In this document: positions 41,501 through 47,888 of the stretch, in pieces
How positions within the stretch are numbered: the stretch's first letter is position 1
Layout of the letters: each line of letters opens with the position of its first letter
NCBI GenBank assembly: GCA_026936335.1
Contig: JAPMXV010000029.1
Location: 62,001 to 126,000, forward strand
Direction: 5' to 3'
DNA length: 64,000 bases
From: Mantamonas sphyraenae
Taxonomy: Eukaryota; CRuMs; Mantamonadidae
Notes under the pieces: generated by a model
Database searches by the model: none
Seen by the model: only the letters and a program-made list of their open reading frames with translations
Told to the model about the DNA's origin: nothing
Translations under genes and position numbers: made by a program

Positions 41501-42176
41501 GGTCCTCCACGTCGCCGGTGTCATGTGTGTGTGTGTCCTGGTATGCGTCGTCGTCGTCGTCGCTGTCTCCAGTCTGCTGGATGTCCTGGTGGGAAGACGA
41601 CGACGATGTGGTGGTGGATGTGGTCCGTGTGATGCCGACAAACGCAGGGCTGATGCGTTTGGGGACGCGGTTGTGGTTCGTGGTGGGTTGAGCAGGCGGA
41701 GGCTGCAACGGAGGCTGAGCGAAGCGCATCTGGGCGGTTTGTCGCGGCTGAGGAGGAGGCGGAGGAGGATAGGCGTAGTATGGGTGGCCCTGATGAGCAT
41801 ATGCGTGGTGTTGCTTCTGGGGATAGGTGTTGACAGGGACCCAGATGATGGGTGGTTGTGGGTGCTGGTACGGGTTTTGTACGCCAGAGGCGGGCAGCAT
41901 GTTCGGAAACGGCTGGGCAGCCATGGGAGGGACCATGTACCCGTAGCTGTGGGGAGAAGGGGAGGGTGGCAAGGCGGGGTGGGAACGGCGAGACGAAGGC
42001 GGAATGGGCGCTGTCAGAGCATAGCCAGGGGTGAATGGAGGCTGGAACGAGCAGAGAGGGAAAAACGAAGGAGATTGGCTGACCGGGAAACTGGCAACGG
42101 GGAGGGCAGTGACAGGGGAGAGGGGATCGGAGAAGAGCGGAGAAGGCAGCAAAGGTGGTGATGGGGAAGTGGACAT
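32568..42176 (-). CDS. Second giant hypervariable-repeat protein with PIN/XPG-like nuclease domain (intact frame)
   Basis: A single open frame of 3202 codons from ATG 42176 to TGA 32568, with no intron needed. Order: short Ser/Pro N-terminus; Pro/His-rich tract (QNPYQHPQPPIIW; YYAYPPPPPPQPRQ); acidic (DDSDDDTDDMEQEG) and basic tracts; repeats A-B-A-B-A-B-A (~41052-37136); nuclease-like domain (VWLVDCGLY, AEADTLLVDWI, VVAEDSDDL); helical linker and NLS-like KRKNEQEEDEVEKRQR; a second Pro-rich/acidic/basic module; repeats A-B-A-B (~34860-32610); poly-Ser and terminal KRQRLE. It lacks the Cys-rich and peptidase-like N-terminus of the first gene. It is convergent with, and highly similar to, the 11362-23864 gene. 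A nuclear role is suggested by the basic tracts; the function is unknown. Confidence 0.85.
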   Translation of the reverse strand: MSTSPSPPLLPSPLFSDPLSPVTALPVASFPVSQSPSFFPLCSFQPPFTPGYALTAPIPPSSRRSHPALPPSPSPHSYGYMVPPMAAQPFPNMLPASGVQNPYQHPQPPIIWVPVNTYPQKQHHAYAHQGHPYYAYPPPPPPQPRQTAQMRFAQPPLQPPPAQPTTNHNRVPKRISPAFVGITRTTSTTTSSSSSHQDIQQTGDSDDDDDAYQDTHTHDTGDVEDLMVLNFGHLEPLSISSNPEWMSSSWMEAYEEDGGAEDATQQHVDDEVETGGSFRFADTGDAMDEEYLPQDDSDDDTDDMEQEGADEWQPSRTSGGHTSHRTGSQKGSGQRRGRVTAGSGTETGTSSTLARMAMNGDNGARKNAGDDKKNKLPDGVVRKGWRAGRRDERTRSNNQEHTALLLKHMHTLANEHPIDDIPDLMTLQARVVVCHGTLLTLVRQIQLALGNIPLSKGEMAFCLTVLGRDMDQHACSNAIRCAGLAMGVTNAGLKVCWLEEPHDHGDPNYALLHLLMTEMDTLGDRPHPTTREEHKQTQLLLQEARRPADNDGDPHWTQCDYDHHLATTTKVDKWHPESACSGWTKGPSDERASCTAREFQTLLAHMKTRAAKYPRHQHTHEHDALRELINNGSLKSLVRHITLALGNVGVPPVDLVFFVRLLRPHLTCKQVQTAIKDTLTRGVTSLSLKIAWLDNPKPSDATLHTLLHTLIDRITPHITTRPTTFDAVNTLDIPELVLPEPTKEEKLAVEDGVPGGVVRSGWTMGHSDERSRSNKKEHTALLNHMHALANEHPIDDIPDLMTLQARVVVCHGTLLTLVRQIQLALGNIHLSQGDMAFCLTLLGRDVDQYACSNAIPHAGLAMGVTKAGLKVCWLEEPHDHGDPNYALLHLLMTEMDMLGDRPHPTTWKEHEETQLWLQKARRPADNDSDPHWTQCDYDHHLATTTKVDKWHPVSVRSGWSNTADERGSCTTREFQTLLAHMKDRAAKHPRHQHAHENHALRELIIHGDLKSLVRHIILALGNVGVPPVDLAFFVRLLRPQLTYQQVQSAVNTTLTRGVTSLSLKIAWLDSLQPSDATLHTLLHTLIDRIIPHINTRPTTIDAVNTLDIPELVLPEPTEEEEMEVVGGLPDGVVRSGWTTWRSNERSHSNKKEHTALLNHMHVLANEHPIDDIPDLMTLQARVVVCHGTLLTLVRQIQLALGNIPLSQGDMALCLTLLGRDMDQQACSHAILHAGLAMGVTKAGLKVCWLEEPHDHGDPNYALLHLLMTEMDTLGDRTHPTTREEHEQTQLWLQEARRPADNDSDPHWTQCDYDHHLDTTEGGKWHPASVRSGWAAQNSSDERGSCTVREFQTLLAHLKDRAAKHPRHQYTHENQALRELIIHGDLLSLVRHIILALGNVGVPPVDLAFFVRLIRPRLTYNEVISSISATLARGVTSLSLKIAWLDSLQPSDATLHTLLHTLIDRITPHITTRPTTVAAVNALDITALVLPEPTEEELMAMEGLPDGVVRSGWKGWRRRSHSNKKEHTTLLNHMHTLANQRPTDVTRDIMNLYARVVICNASMSGLVRQIQLALGNIPLSQGDMAFFLTLLGRDMDPRACSNAITGAGLAVGVTKARLKVGWLEEPHDHGDPNYALLHLLMAEMDTLGNRPHPTTWKEHKQTQLWLQEARRPADNDSDPHWTHCDDVPPPTTDVRLRRNSKSALLKIARKMAETNTPVQPEVWLVDCGLYTFLTLRRMHWGTLAEDSETRVENAMKSLQAELERSLEPCPREAIFFTEHPGTDDDLLLLCGGAGYKSRTWFVETLRTASRTRDLLQQSKAIRYRLCAAALVNSGRSVMVPEDQSRMAEADTLLVDWIATEGSDYACLGVVAEDSDDLTCVASAGLSLPLVYRSAKNPEESISLTTEDQQRLLHLSLLALTDVPHPDDWSEEQEVLRFMRAHLYESSALDVQLPDTAYVAENHRNRHAFGNNSDKRDRPVPLTRERAKQEVNAVVELVKAYNRACDKTCLAALKTTLDEYEKNHADLDGLKTFLNQNSQGWNQSVPEGELQDLTGVTLLLGVHTALGILGEVRAKKVANLAVTICNEAFGRGEYGPLELHPYFLMNKVVEQEKRKRKNEQEEDEVEKRQRVEEEVCPLSSSHSDAYMVPPMAAQPFPNMPPVSGVQNPYQHPQPPIIWVPVNTYPQQQHHAYAHQGHPYYAYPPPPPPQPRQTAQMRFAQPPSHPPPAQPTTNHNRVPKRISPAFVGITRTTSTTTTSSSSSHQATRQTGDSDDDDDADQDTHTHDTGDVEDLMVLNFGHIEPRSPSSNSEWMSSSWMEAYEVDGEANDAPQQPVDDEVETGGSFRFADAGDAMDEEYMPEDDSDDDSDDMEQEGADEWQPRGNGRGHARRRTGPQKMKGNGQRRRRVTAGSGTETGTSSTRARSAMNGDTGARKKAGVDKKIKLPDGVVRSGWTMGPSDERSHSNKKEHTALLKHMHTLANEHPIDDITDLMTLQARVVVCHGTLRTLVRQIQLALGNIPLSQGDMALCLTLLGRGMDQMACSSAIHAAGLAMGVTKAGLKVCWLEEPHDYGDPNYALLHLLMSEMDTLGDRPHPTTWKEHEQTQLVLQKARRPADNDSDPHWTQCDYDHHLDTTIKVDKWHPESVRSGWTKGTPSDERGSCTAREFQTLLAHMKTRAAKHPRHQHTHELHALRELINNGNQQSLVRHVILALGNVGVPPVDLAFFVRLLRPNLTYQQVQGAIGITLSHGVTSLSLKIAWLDNPKRNDATLHTLLHTLIDRITPHITTRPTTTDAVNTLDIPKLVLPEPTEEEKMAVEDGLPDGVVRCGWKRWRRRSHSNKEEHTALLKHMHTLANEHPLDDISDLMTLQARVVVCHGTLLTLVRQIQLALGNIPLSQGDMALCLTLHGREMDQTACSHAILHAGLAMGVTKAELKVCWLEEPHDHGDPNYALLHLLMTEMDTLGDRPHPTTWKEHEQTQLWLQKARRPADSDSDPHWIQCDYDHHLTITEVDKWHPESVRSGWAVQRTSDERGSCTAREFQTLLAYMKARSAKYPRHQYAHEHQALRELIIHGDLLSLVRHIILALGNVGVPPVDLAFFVRLLRPHTTYQQVQPAISTTLTRGVTSLSLKIAWLDNPKPSDATLHTLLHTLIDRITPHITTRPTTIALVNAYPIPSFTLPKRKNPSSSSSSSSSSSKRQRLE
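32610..34860 (-). repeat. A-B repeat array 2 of the second giant gene (A5 B4 A6 B5)
   Basis: Two A/B pairs. Variable residues: A5 HGTLRTLVRQ and DQMACSSAIHAAG; A6 HGTLLTLVRQ and DQTACSHAILHAG; B4 NGNQQSLVRH and VQGAIGITL; B5 HGDLLSLVRH and VQPAISTTL. The rest is close to the consensus seen in the first gene. Confidence 0.85.
36250..37118 (-). other. PIN/XPG-I-like nuclease domain (within second giant gene)
   Basis: All candidate acidic residues are retained relative to the first gene: VDCG, AEADTLLVDWI and VVAEDSDDL. Differences between the two copies are scattered and conservative (LVDCGYY versus LVDCGLY; an internal segment a few residues shorter). That pattern suggests selection on the fold, in contrast to the focused variation in the repeats. 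Confidence 0.5.
37136..41052 (-). repeat. A-B repeat array 1 of the second giant gene (A1 B1 A2 B2 A3 B3 A4)
   Basis: Seven units alternate strictly and end, as in the first gene, in a divergent A unit (NASMSGLVRQ) that abuts the nuclease domain. Variable residues of the A units: DQHACSNAIRCAG, DQYACSNAIPHAG, DQQACSHAILHAG and DPRACSNAITGAG. Of the B units: VQTAIKDTL, VQSAVNTTL and VISSISATL. This array has one more A/B pair than its counterpart in the first gene, so unit number varies between paralogues. Confidence 0.85.
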
Positions 42177-42450
42177 GCAGGGGAGGAATGGAGGAAAGCG
42201 ACGGAGGCATGGAGGAGGCGTGGAAGCGAGAGAAGCGGGCAGTCAGAAAACGGAGTGGAAGGCACAACGCACGCTGGGTAGGTGTTGGGTGTGTGTTGTT
42301 GCTTGGGAGTGCTTGAGTAGTCGTTGTCCATGGCGGTGGTGGTACTGAAGTGCATGTGGGTTGTGTTGGACTGTTGGAGGGTGTTGTGGGTGTTGGTGAT
42401 ATTTTGGTTGAAGGCGGACGGGTGGGGTGCACAGGTGGACGAGGATAAAG
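42177..42450 (-). promoter_or_regulatory. 5' flank of the second giant gene, duplicated at 3250-3560
   Basis: The minus strand upstream of the 42176 start is C-rich. It contains AACCAAAATATCACCAACAC and CAGCGTGCGTT blocks that recur near 3250-3500. It probably holds the promoter or 5' UTR. No specific element is recognised. Confidence 0.4.
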
Positions 42451-42454
42451 GGTG

Positions 42455-42594
42455 GTGAATGGGGGAGAAGGATGCGATGTTGGGGTGTGGTGGGATGGAG
42501 GGGTATGTGGAGGAGAGAGGGTGGGAAGGATGGATGACACTTCCGGATGAGGTACTGGAGAGGGTGACTAGGAGGGTGGAGAGAGGAGGGTGAC
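42455..42594 (+). pseudogene. LRR/F-box-like gene 3'-end relic (second copy)
   Basis: Contains GAAGGATGGATGACACTTCC and the rest of the MTLPDEVLERVT-RRVERGG reading. It is nearly identical to 32414-32537 and again lies immediately 3' of a KRQRLE-encoding tail. The upstream part has more indels than the 32.4-kb copy. Confidence 0.6.
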
Positions 42595-42623
42595 TGGAAA
42601 GGGTGTGGGAATGGAGGGCTGGT

Positions 42624-42960
42624 TCATTCGAGGCGCTGACGTTTGGAGGAGGAGGAGGAGGAGAAGGAGGAGGAAGAGGAGGCAGGGTCTTTGCGCTTGG
42701 GCAGGGTGAAGGAGGGGATGGGGTAGGCGTTGATGGCGTCGACGGTGGTCAGGCGTGTGGTGATGTGGGGTGTGATGCGGTCGATGACGATGTGCAAATG
42801 GGTGTGCAGTGTGGCGTCGCTGGGCTTGGGGTTGTCCAACCAGGCGATCTTGAGGGAGAGGGCGGAGTGCCAAAGATGAGTCGGCGGCCAGATAGACAGG
42901 CGGCACGCCGACGTTGCCCAGCGCCAGGATGACGCTGCCGTTGTCGATCAGCTCTCACGC
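42624..42960 (-). pseudogene. Truncated 3'-end relic of a third giant repeat gene
   Basis: The minus strand encodes the end of a B unit and the family tail: LDNPKPSDATLHTHLH in degenerate form, ITPHITTRLTTVDAINAYPI, PKRKDPASSSSS and terminal KRQRLE with its stop at 42624. Upstream it is joined by deletion to a scrambled remnant of the GNVGVPPV region (~42900-42925). Together with the adjacent F-box relic it duplicates the junction at 32.4-32.6 kb, which implies a tandem duplication of the whole ~10-kb unit. Confidence 0.7.
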
Positions 42961-43947
42961 AGCGGCACAGCTCTGCGCATTGTCTTTGGCCGCACAATTG
43001 AAACGGACCAACAAACAACAATGATGGTCACCATGCGCCCGTGATGCTGGGTGTGTTGGGTCAGAGTGAGCCGTTTGCGAGTGAGATCCACACGATGGCT
43101 GCGACCCGTTGCCGCTTTCTTAAGCACCCAAACCCCTGAGCATCGCACAGTGGCAGCCCATTCCAGACGAACCTCGTCCACAACATGCACTTGGCGCTTG
43201 TCCAGTGACACCCTAGAGTGCGCAGGACTGTGACACGACTGGGAACGAAGGTCGCGTTCACCCGGTATACACGCACACTTTTTGCAACTGGCCGCATTCG
43301 TTTGTTCCAGTGGTGCAGGCTGATGTGACCGCGTGAACAGCCCACATTGTGACTGACGATTGTGGTGTGGCTCGTACATCTCTACCCGGTTGTCTTTCCT
43401 GGCGAAAAGACGCGCATTCAGATTCTCAGATTCTTTCTCCTACGAACACGACTCGACGACCTTTTCGCCGCAGAGGCTCGCCAAAGCCGCGCACATCGCA
43501 GTGTGTTTGTCACTACCACGTGTGTCAAGTGATACCAAACAGGATGAGCGCGTGAACCGTCTCGACCACAAGCACGCCGTTCTGGAGCTTCGTCTGATGA
43601 TTTTTTTTTTCGAGGAGGACCCGCCCCCGCAAGGAAGCAGCGCGGGCCAGCCCAAGAAAGGGAGGACACACCCTCAGACATTTACATTGCTCCACGCAAT
43701 GTCACCGAGGCCAAGGGCATGAGCAACCTTGCCATGCGCAAACGGCCGGTTCACGCGCAACCTAGCGACGCGTTTGCAGCCCGGAGCAGCCGCGCCTGCA
43801 ACACACACGCCCAACGACTTGTTTCGATGTGTGTGTGTGTCGAAAGTGCGTGGTGTGACAACTCGTACGTCCCCTGCACCACGCTGCACGCTCGCAGCCA
43901 CCGAAACAACGAGGCATTCCCCAACCCACCCACCCACCCACCCACCC
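42961..43947. other. Intergenic, 5' flank of the 2OG oxygenase gene
   Basis: About 1 kb. Overlapping open frames on both strands between 42950 and 43380 have mixed composition, possibly a decayed transposon, but no motif I can name. Short CACCCA repeats precede the ATG at 43948. Confidence 0.4.
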
Positions 43948-45459
43948 ATGTCTGTCAAAGTGATTGTTTTGGTGCTGCTGGCCGCTGTCTGCATGGCCGA
44001 AGTGAACACGTGCTCCATCGTGCCCGCGTGCAAACCGCGCAATCGCCACCCGTGCGAACCAGGCTCTGCCACCTGTGGACCCTGTCTGGACGGCTTCACC
44101 ACGTCCGCCGGCACTGGTGCAGCCAACACGCCGTGCGAAAAGGCGACGAGCGAGGACGAAAAGGCCGTCTCGGACCTGGAGCTGCCCGTCATTGACGTCT
44201 CGATCTTCATCGACGAGACCAATGCCAGCGCCGAGGAAAAGGCCAAAGAGGCCAAGCGTCTGTTGGAAGCCGCCACTGGCCCTGGCTTTATGTTTCTCAA
44301 CGTGACGCGCACAGGTACGTTGCCGCAGGAAAAGTTGTGTGTGTGCATTCCCTCTTTGTGGCGCGCCTGCTTCCCGCCTATGGCCTCGCCTGTGCACTCC
44401 CGTGTGTGCATGGGCATGTGCAGGGCATAGAGCATGTGTTGCCGACATCACGGGACACACGGGGTGTGGCGCTGGGGGCGCCGTTTGGACGGTTGGGACG
44501 CGAGCGTCCCACATCCGGCTGCTGGTTTGGGAGCTCGGGTGTGGACGCAACGGGTGCGAGGCACTGACACGCATGTTGACAGGCATCACGGAGGAGCTAG
44601 TTTCATCGACGTTTGCCGATGTGGCTCAGTTCTTTGATCTCCCGCTCTCTGCCAAGATGGAGCTTGCGTACAAGGACAACACGGCCAACACGGGCTATGT
44701 GGCGGTCGGTGCGGAGGCACTGGACAGCGACGCGGCGGAAGGCGACCCGAAGGAGAGCCTGGACATCTCGCTGCAGTACCTGAAAGAGACCGAGGCGATC
44801 AACAGCTCTGCGCTGGTGTCGTACTGGAGCGCGATGGAAAGGGTCAAGGACGCGTTTCTGACGGGCCTGGGCCTGTCGCTGGAGCTGGACGACCCGGCCT
44901 ACTTTGTCGAGAGGCACAACAAGCAGGACAACAACCTGCGGATTTTGCATTGTACGTTGTTTCCTGTAACCGTGCCGCCTTGCCGTTGCGCTGACACCGT
45001 GGTACAGACCCGCCGACGGCAACCAAGCCGCTGTACCGTGCGGGGCCCCACACAGACTATGGCAGCATTACGCTGTTGATGCTGAAGGAGGGCGAACGGG
45101 GCCTGGAGGTGTTTGATCGCAGGAGCGGAGGATGGGCAGAGGTGGAGCCGATTAGCGGCACGGTTGTGGTCAACATTGCCGATCTGTTGCAGCGCTGGTC
45201 GAGCGACCTGGTGCAGTCGACGGTGCACCGCGTGGTGTCGATGGGCGACTCGCACACGCGCTCGCGGTACAGCATCCCGTACTTTGTGAACCCCAACTTT
45301 GACCACGTGGTGAGCTCGTCGGAGCTTGCGGCCATCAGCCCCAAGATCGACGCGTCGCTCGCTGAGCAGGCCTACCCGGACATCCTCAGCCTGGACTACC
45401 TGACGCAGCGCCTCAGTGCCACGATCCCGGTCGAGGACAACGACAAGGATGAACTTTGA
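43948..45459 (+). CDS. ER-targeted, KDEL-tailed 2OG-Fe(II) oxygenase (isopenicillin-N-synthase-like family)
   Basis: Exons 43948-44314, 44583-44951 and 45008-45459, with GT-AG introns of 268 and 56 nt (both phase 1), give 395 aa. Signal peptide MSVKVIVLVLLAAVCMA. A short Cys-rich segment follows, then the oxygenase N-terminal domain (LPVIDVSIFID). The catalytic double-stranded beta-helix has the iron ligands HTDYGSITLL (His, Asp) and STVHRVVSM (His) and the 2-oxoglutarate motif RYSIPYF (Arg-x-Ser). The splice at 44951/45008 restores the family motif RILHYPP. The protein ends in KDEL, the classical ER-retrieval signal. An ER-resident soluble enzyme of this family is unusual, since family members are mostly cytosolic. 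The substrate is unknown. Confidence 0.85.
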
Positions 45460-46380
45460 TGCAATGAACGCTCATCTCTGCGCCCCCCACAAACACCAAC
45501 GGCGCCCCAAGATCGACGCCTCGCTCGCCGAGCAGGCCTAGTGCCACGATCCCGGTCGAGGACGATGAACTTTGATGCAATGAACGCTCATCTCTGCGCC
45601 CCCCACAAACACCGACGGCGCCCCAAGATCGACGCCTCGCTCGCCGAGCAGGCCTACCCGGACATCCTCAGCCTGGACTACCTGACGCAGCGCCTCAGTG
45701 CCACGATCCCGGTCGAGGACAACGACAAGGATAAACTTTGATCAATGAACGCTCATCTCTGCGCCCCCCACAAACACCAACGGCGCCCCAAGATCGACGC
45801 CTCGCTCGCCGAGCAGGCCTAGTGCCACGATCCCGGTCGAGGACGATGAACTTTGATATGAACGCTCATCTCTGCGCCCCCCACAAACACCAACGGCGCC
45901 CCAAGATCGACGCCTCGCTCGCCGAGCAGGCCTCGTGCCACGATCCCGGTCGAGGACAACGACAAGGATAAACTTTGATGCAATGAACGCTCATCTCTGC
46001 GCCCCCCACAAACACCAACGGCGCCCCAAGATCGACGCCTCCCTCGCCGAGCAGGCCTAGTGCCACGATCCCGGTCGAGGACGATGAACTTTGATGCAAT
46101 GAACGCTCATCTCTGCGCCCCCCACAAACACCAACGGCGCCCCAAGATCGACGCCTCCCTCGCCGAGCAGGCCTAGTGCCACGATCCCGGTCGAGGACGA
46201 TGAACTTTGATGCAATGAACGCTCATCTCTGCGCCCCCCACAAACACCAACGGCGCCCCAAGATCGACGCCTCGCTCGCCGAGCAGGCCTACCCGGACAT
46301 CCTCAGCCTGGACTACCTGACGCAGCGCCTCAGTGCCACGATCCCGGTCGAGGACGATGAACTTTGATGCAATGAACGCT
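45460..46380 (+). repeat. Minisatellite derived from the last exon and 3' UTR of the 2OG oxygenase gene
   Basis: The block ATGAACGCTCATCTCTGCGC recurs at about 45464, 45580, 45745, 45858, 45983 and 46099, then 46215 and (truncated) 46372. Spacings are 113-165 nt. Each unit also carries the exon-derived reading KIDASLAEQA and a variant of the KDEL end plus its TGA (DKDEL, DDEL, DKDKL). Long units keep the YPDILSLDYLTQRLSATIPV segment; short units have lost it. The parent sequence is codons ~45336-45459 of the oxygenase. Confidence 0.9.
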
Positions 46381-46520
46381 CACCCACCTACCCCCCCCCC
46401 CCACCCTTCCACCCCCCCCACCCTTCCACCCCCCCCCACCCTTCCACACCCCCCCTAACCCACCCCCCACCCCACCCTTCCCCCCCCTACCCCCCTACCC
46501 CCCCCTACCTCCCCCCCCCC
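46381..46520. repeat. C-rich simple-sequence tract between convergent genes
   Basis: About 140 bp of C-runs (up to 13 C) interrupted by ACCCTTCC and TACC. It follows the minisatellite and ends next to the stop codon (46521) of the leftward 7-TM gene. The minus strand is G-rich and could form quadruplex structures near the 3' end of that transcript. Confidence 0.8.
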
Positions 46521-47853
46521 TCACCTCTGCGCCACAAACACCAACGCCGTCCCCAGCAGCGACGCCGTCTGCGCGAGCATGGCCGACGTCACACGCAGCA
46601 CGCCAAACAACCTCACCGCAACTGTGCGGCCGCGCAGCGTCTCTACGAGCAGCGACACGTCCTTTGCATCGACACACTGGCCCAACTCCCACGCTTCGAG
46701 CTGCAGCTGGTCGCGTTCACCCTCCCTGCCCACGACGCTGTCCACCACGACTTGACCATCCCCGCAGACGTCGACGCCGTTGCACACGGCTTCCGCCAGG
46801 AGGAGGGAGCCCGTGTGCAGCCTGCCCATGGGCAACAGCTCGATGACCATGACCACGAGGGTGGAGAGCAGGAACCAGGCCTGGCCCAGCAGGGAGGTCA
46901 CGGGCAGCGACTGCGACGTCAGGATGGACAGCGCCATGGTGACGACGAGCAGCCCGCCAAAGACATTCTTGAGCGACAGGGTCCACGCGAGGACGCCCTG
47001 GAAGCCCTGGATGTCCTGGACGACGCCACGATGCATGCGTGAGAGCCAGCGGACGCGCGGCGTGGTCAGGCTGGCAAACGACGCCATGATGGACGACACC
47101 TGCGCCAGCCGGCTGGCCAGCGTGAGGAGAAAGAGCGGGGCGAGAGCAGGCGTCAACGTGAGGATGGCGCTGTCTTGCAGGGCAAAGGGAAAATCGACCA
47201 GGACGATGGACGACGGGAGCGGCCACGAAAACGCCTCGTCGGTGCCTTGGTCGAGCACGATGGTAAACACCACCACGACAAAGATGCTGATGGCAAACGT
47301 CGACAGGGCCAGGACCCAGCACCACCAGGCCAGGGTCTCGAGACGGCTGCGCTGGGCCGCTTCGACGGCCTCGCCTTGCTCGGACGTGGCGGCCATCTGC
47401 GCCAGCTCTTTGGCAAAGAGGCCAGTCTGTGTGCGGTAGGCAAGGCCGACTGCCCAGCCGCGAGGGAGCACAAATGCCATCATGAGGTGTGTGACCGTGA
47501 GCTGTGTCTGGACACGGTGTCAGCGGAGCGGAGGACGCGCGCGCTGCCTGCCCATACGGTACCTTCCACAGCGTCGCTGCGACCTGCAGCGCCCAGTCAC
47601 TCCCTCGGCCATAGATAAAGGCGCGAATGATAAAGAGTGCACAGCGGGCCAGCTGGACGACGAGGAGGGCGCGGACGACAAAGGTCTGCCGGGCGCCACC
47701 GCGCGGCTCGAGGCCGACAAACCAAAACAGGTCGCACAGGCGGCCGAGAGACGGGAGCAGCTGTGCACGCTTGCTTTGGATGGGGTCAACGATCTGGACA
47801 AGGTCGTCGTCGTCCTCCTCCGCGGTAACGTCGACCAGCTCGGGTTCCTTCAT
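46521..47853 (-). CDS. Seven-TM protein, candidate gustatory-receptor-like (GRL / 7TM ion channel superfamily)
   Basis: Exons 47853-47563 and 47501-46521, with a 61-nt intron (GTACCG...ACACAG, phase 0), give 423 aa. An acidic cytosolic-type N-terminus is followed by seven hydrophobic segments: LLVVQLARCALFIIRAFIY, a helix spanning the splice (TLWKLTVTHLMMAFVL), LALSTFAISIFVVVVFTIVL, LTPALAPLFLLTLAS, VFGGLLVVTMALSIL, FLLSTLVVMVIELLPMG, and a last helix after VAVRLFGVLRVTSAML. A long charged loop sits before TM7. The loop plus TM7 pattern resembles the C-terminal signature of insect gustatory/odorant receptors and protist GRLs. This is by-eye similarity only; another polytopic family is possible. 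Its start is 35 bp from that of xanthine dehydrogenase on the other strand. Confidence 0.6.
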
Positions 47854-47888
47854 CGCGTTGCCTGCGCCCGTGGGTGCACTTGATCACC
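47854..47888. promoter_or_regulatory. 35-bp divergent intergenic region, 7-TM gene / xanthine dehydrogenase
   Basis: Only 35 bp lie between the two ATGs (47853 minus, 47889 plus), so transcription starts must be shared or lie inside the opposing 5' ends. No TATA-like element is seen. It is the second such tight divergent pair in the window. Confidence 0.5.

Noticed and set aside
42948-43379. Possible transposon ORF upstream of the oxygenase gene
   Set aside because: Mixed composition suggests former coding sequence, but no catalytic motif or terminal repeat could be identified on either strand.
45541-46367. Short ORFs in the minisatellite as independent genes
   Set aside because: They are repeated copies of the oxygenase terminal exon fused by chance to a start codon in the unit.
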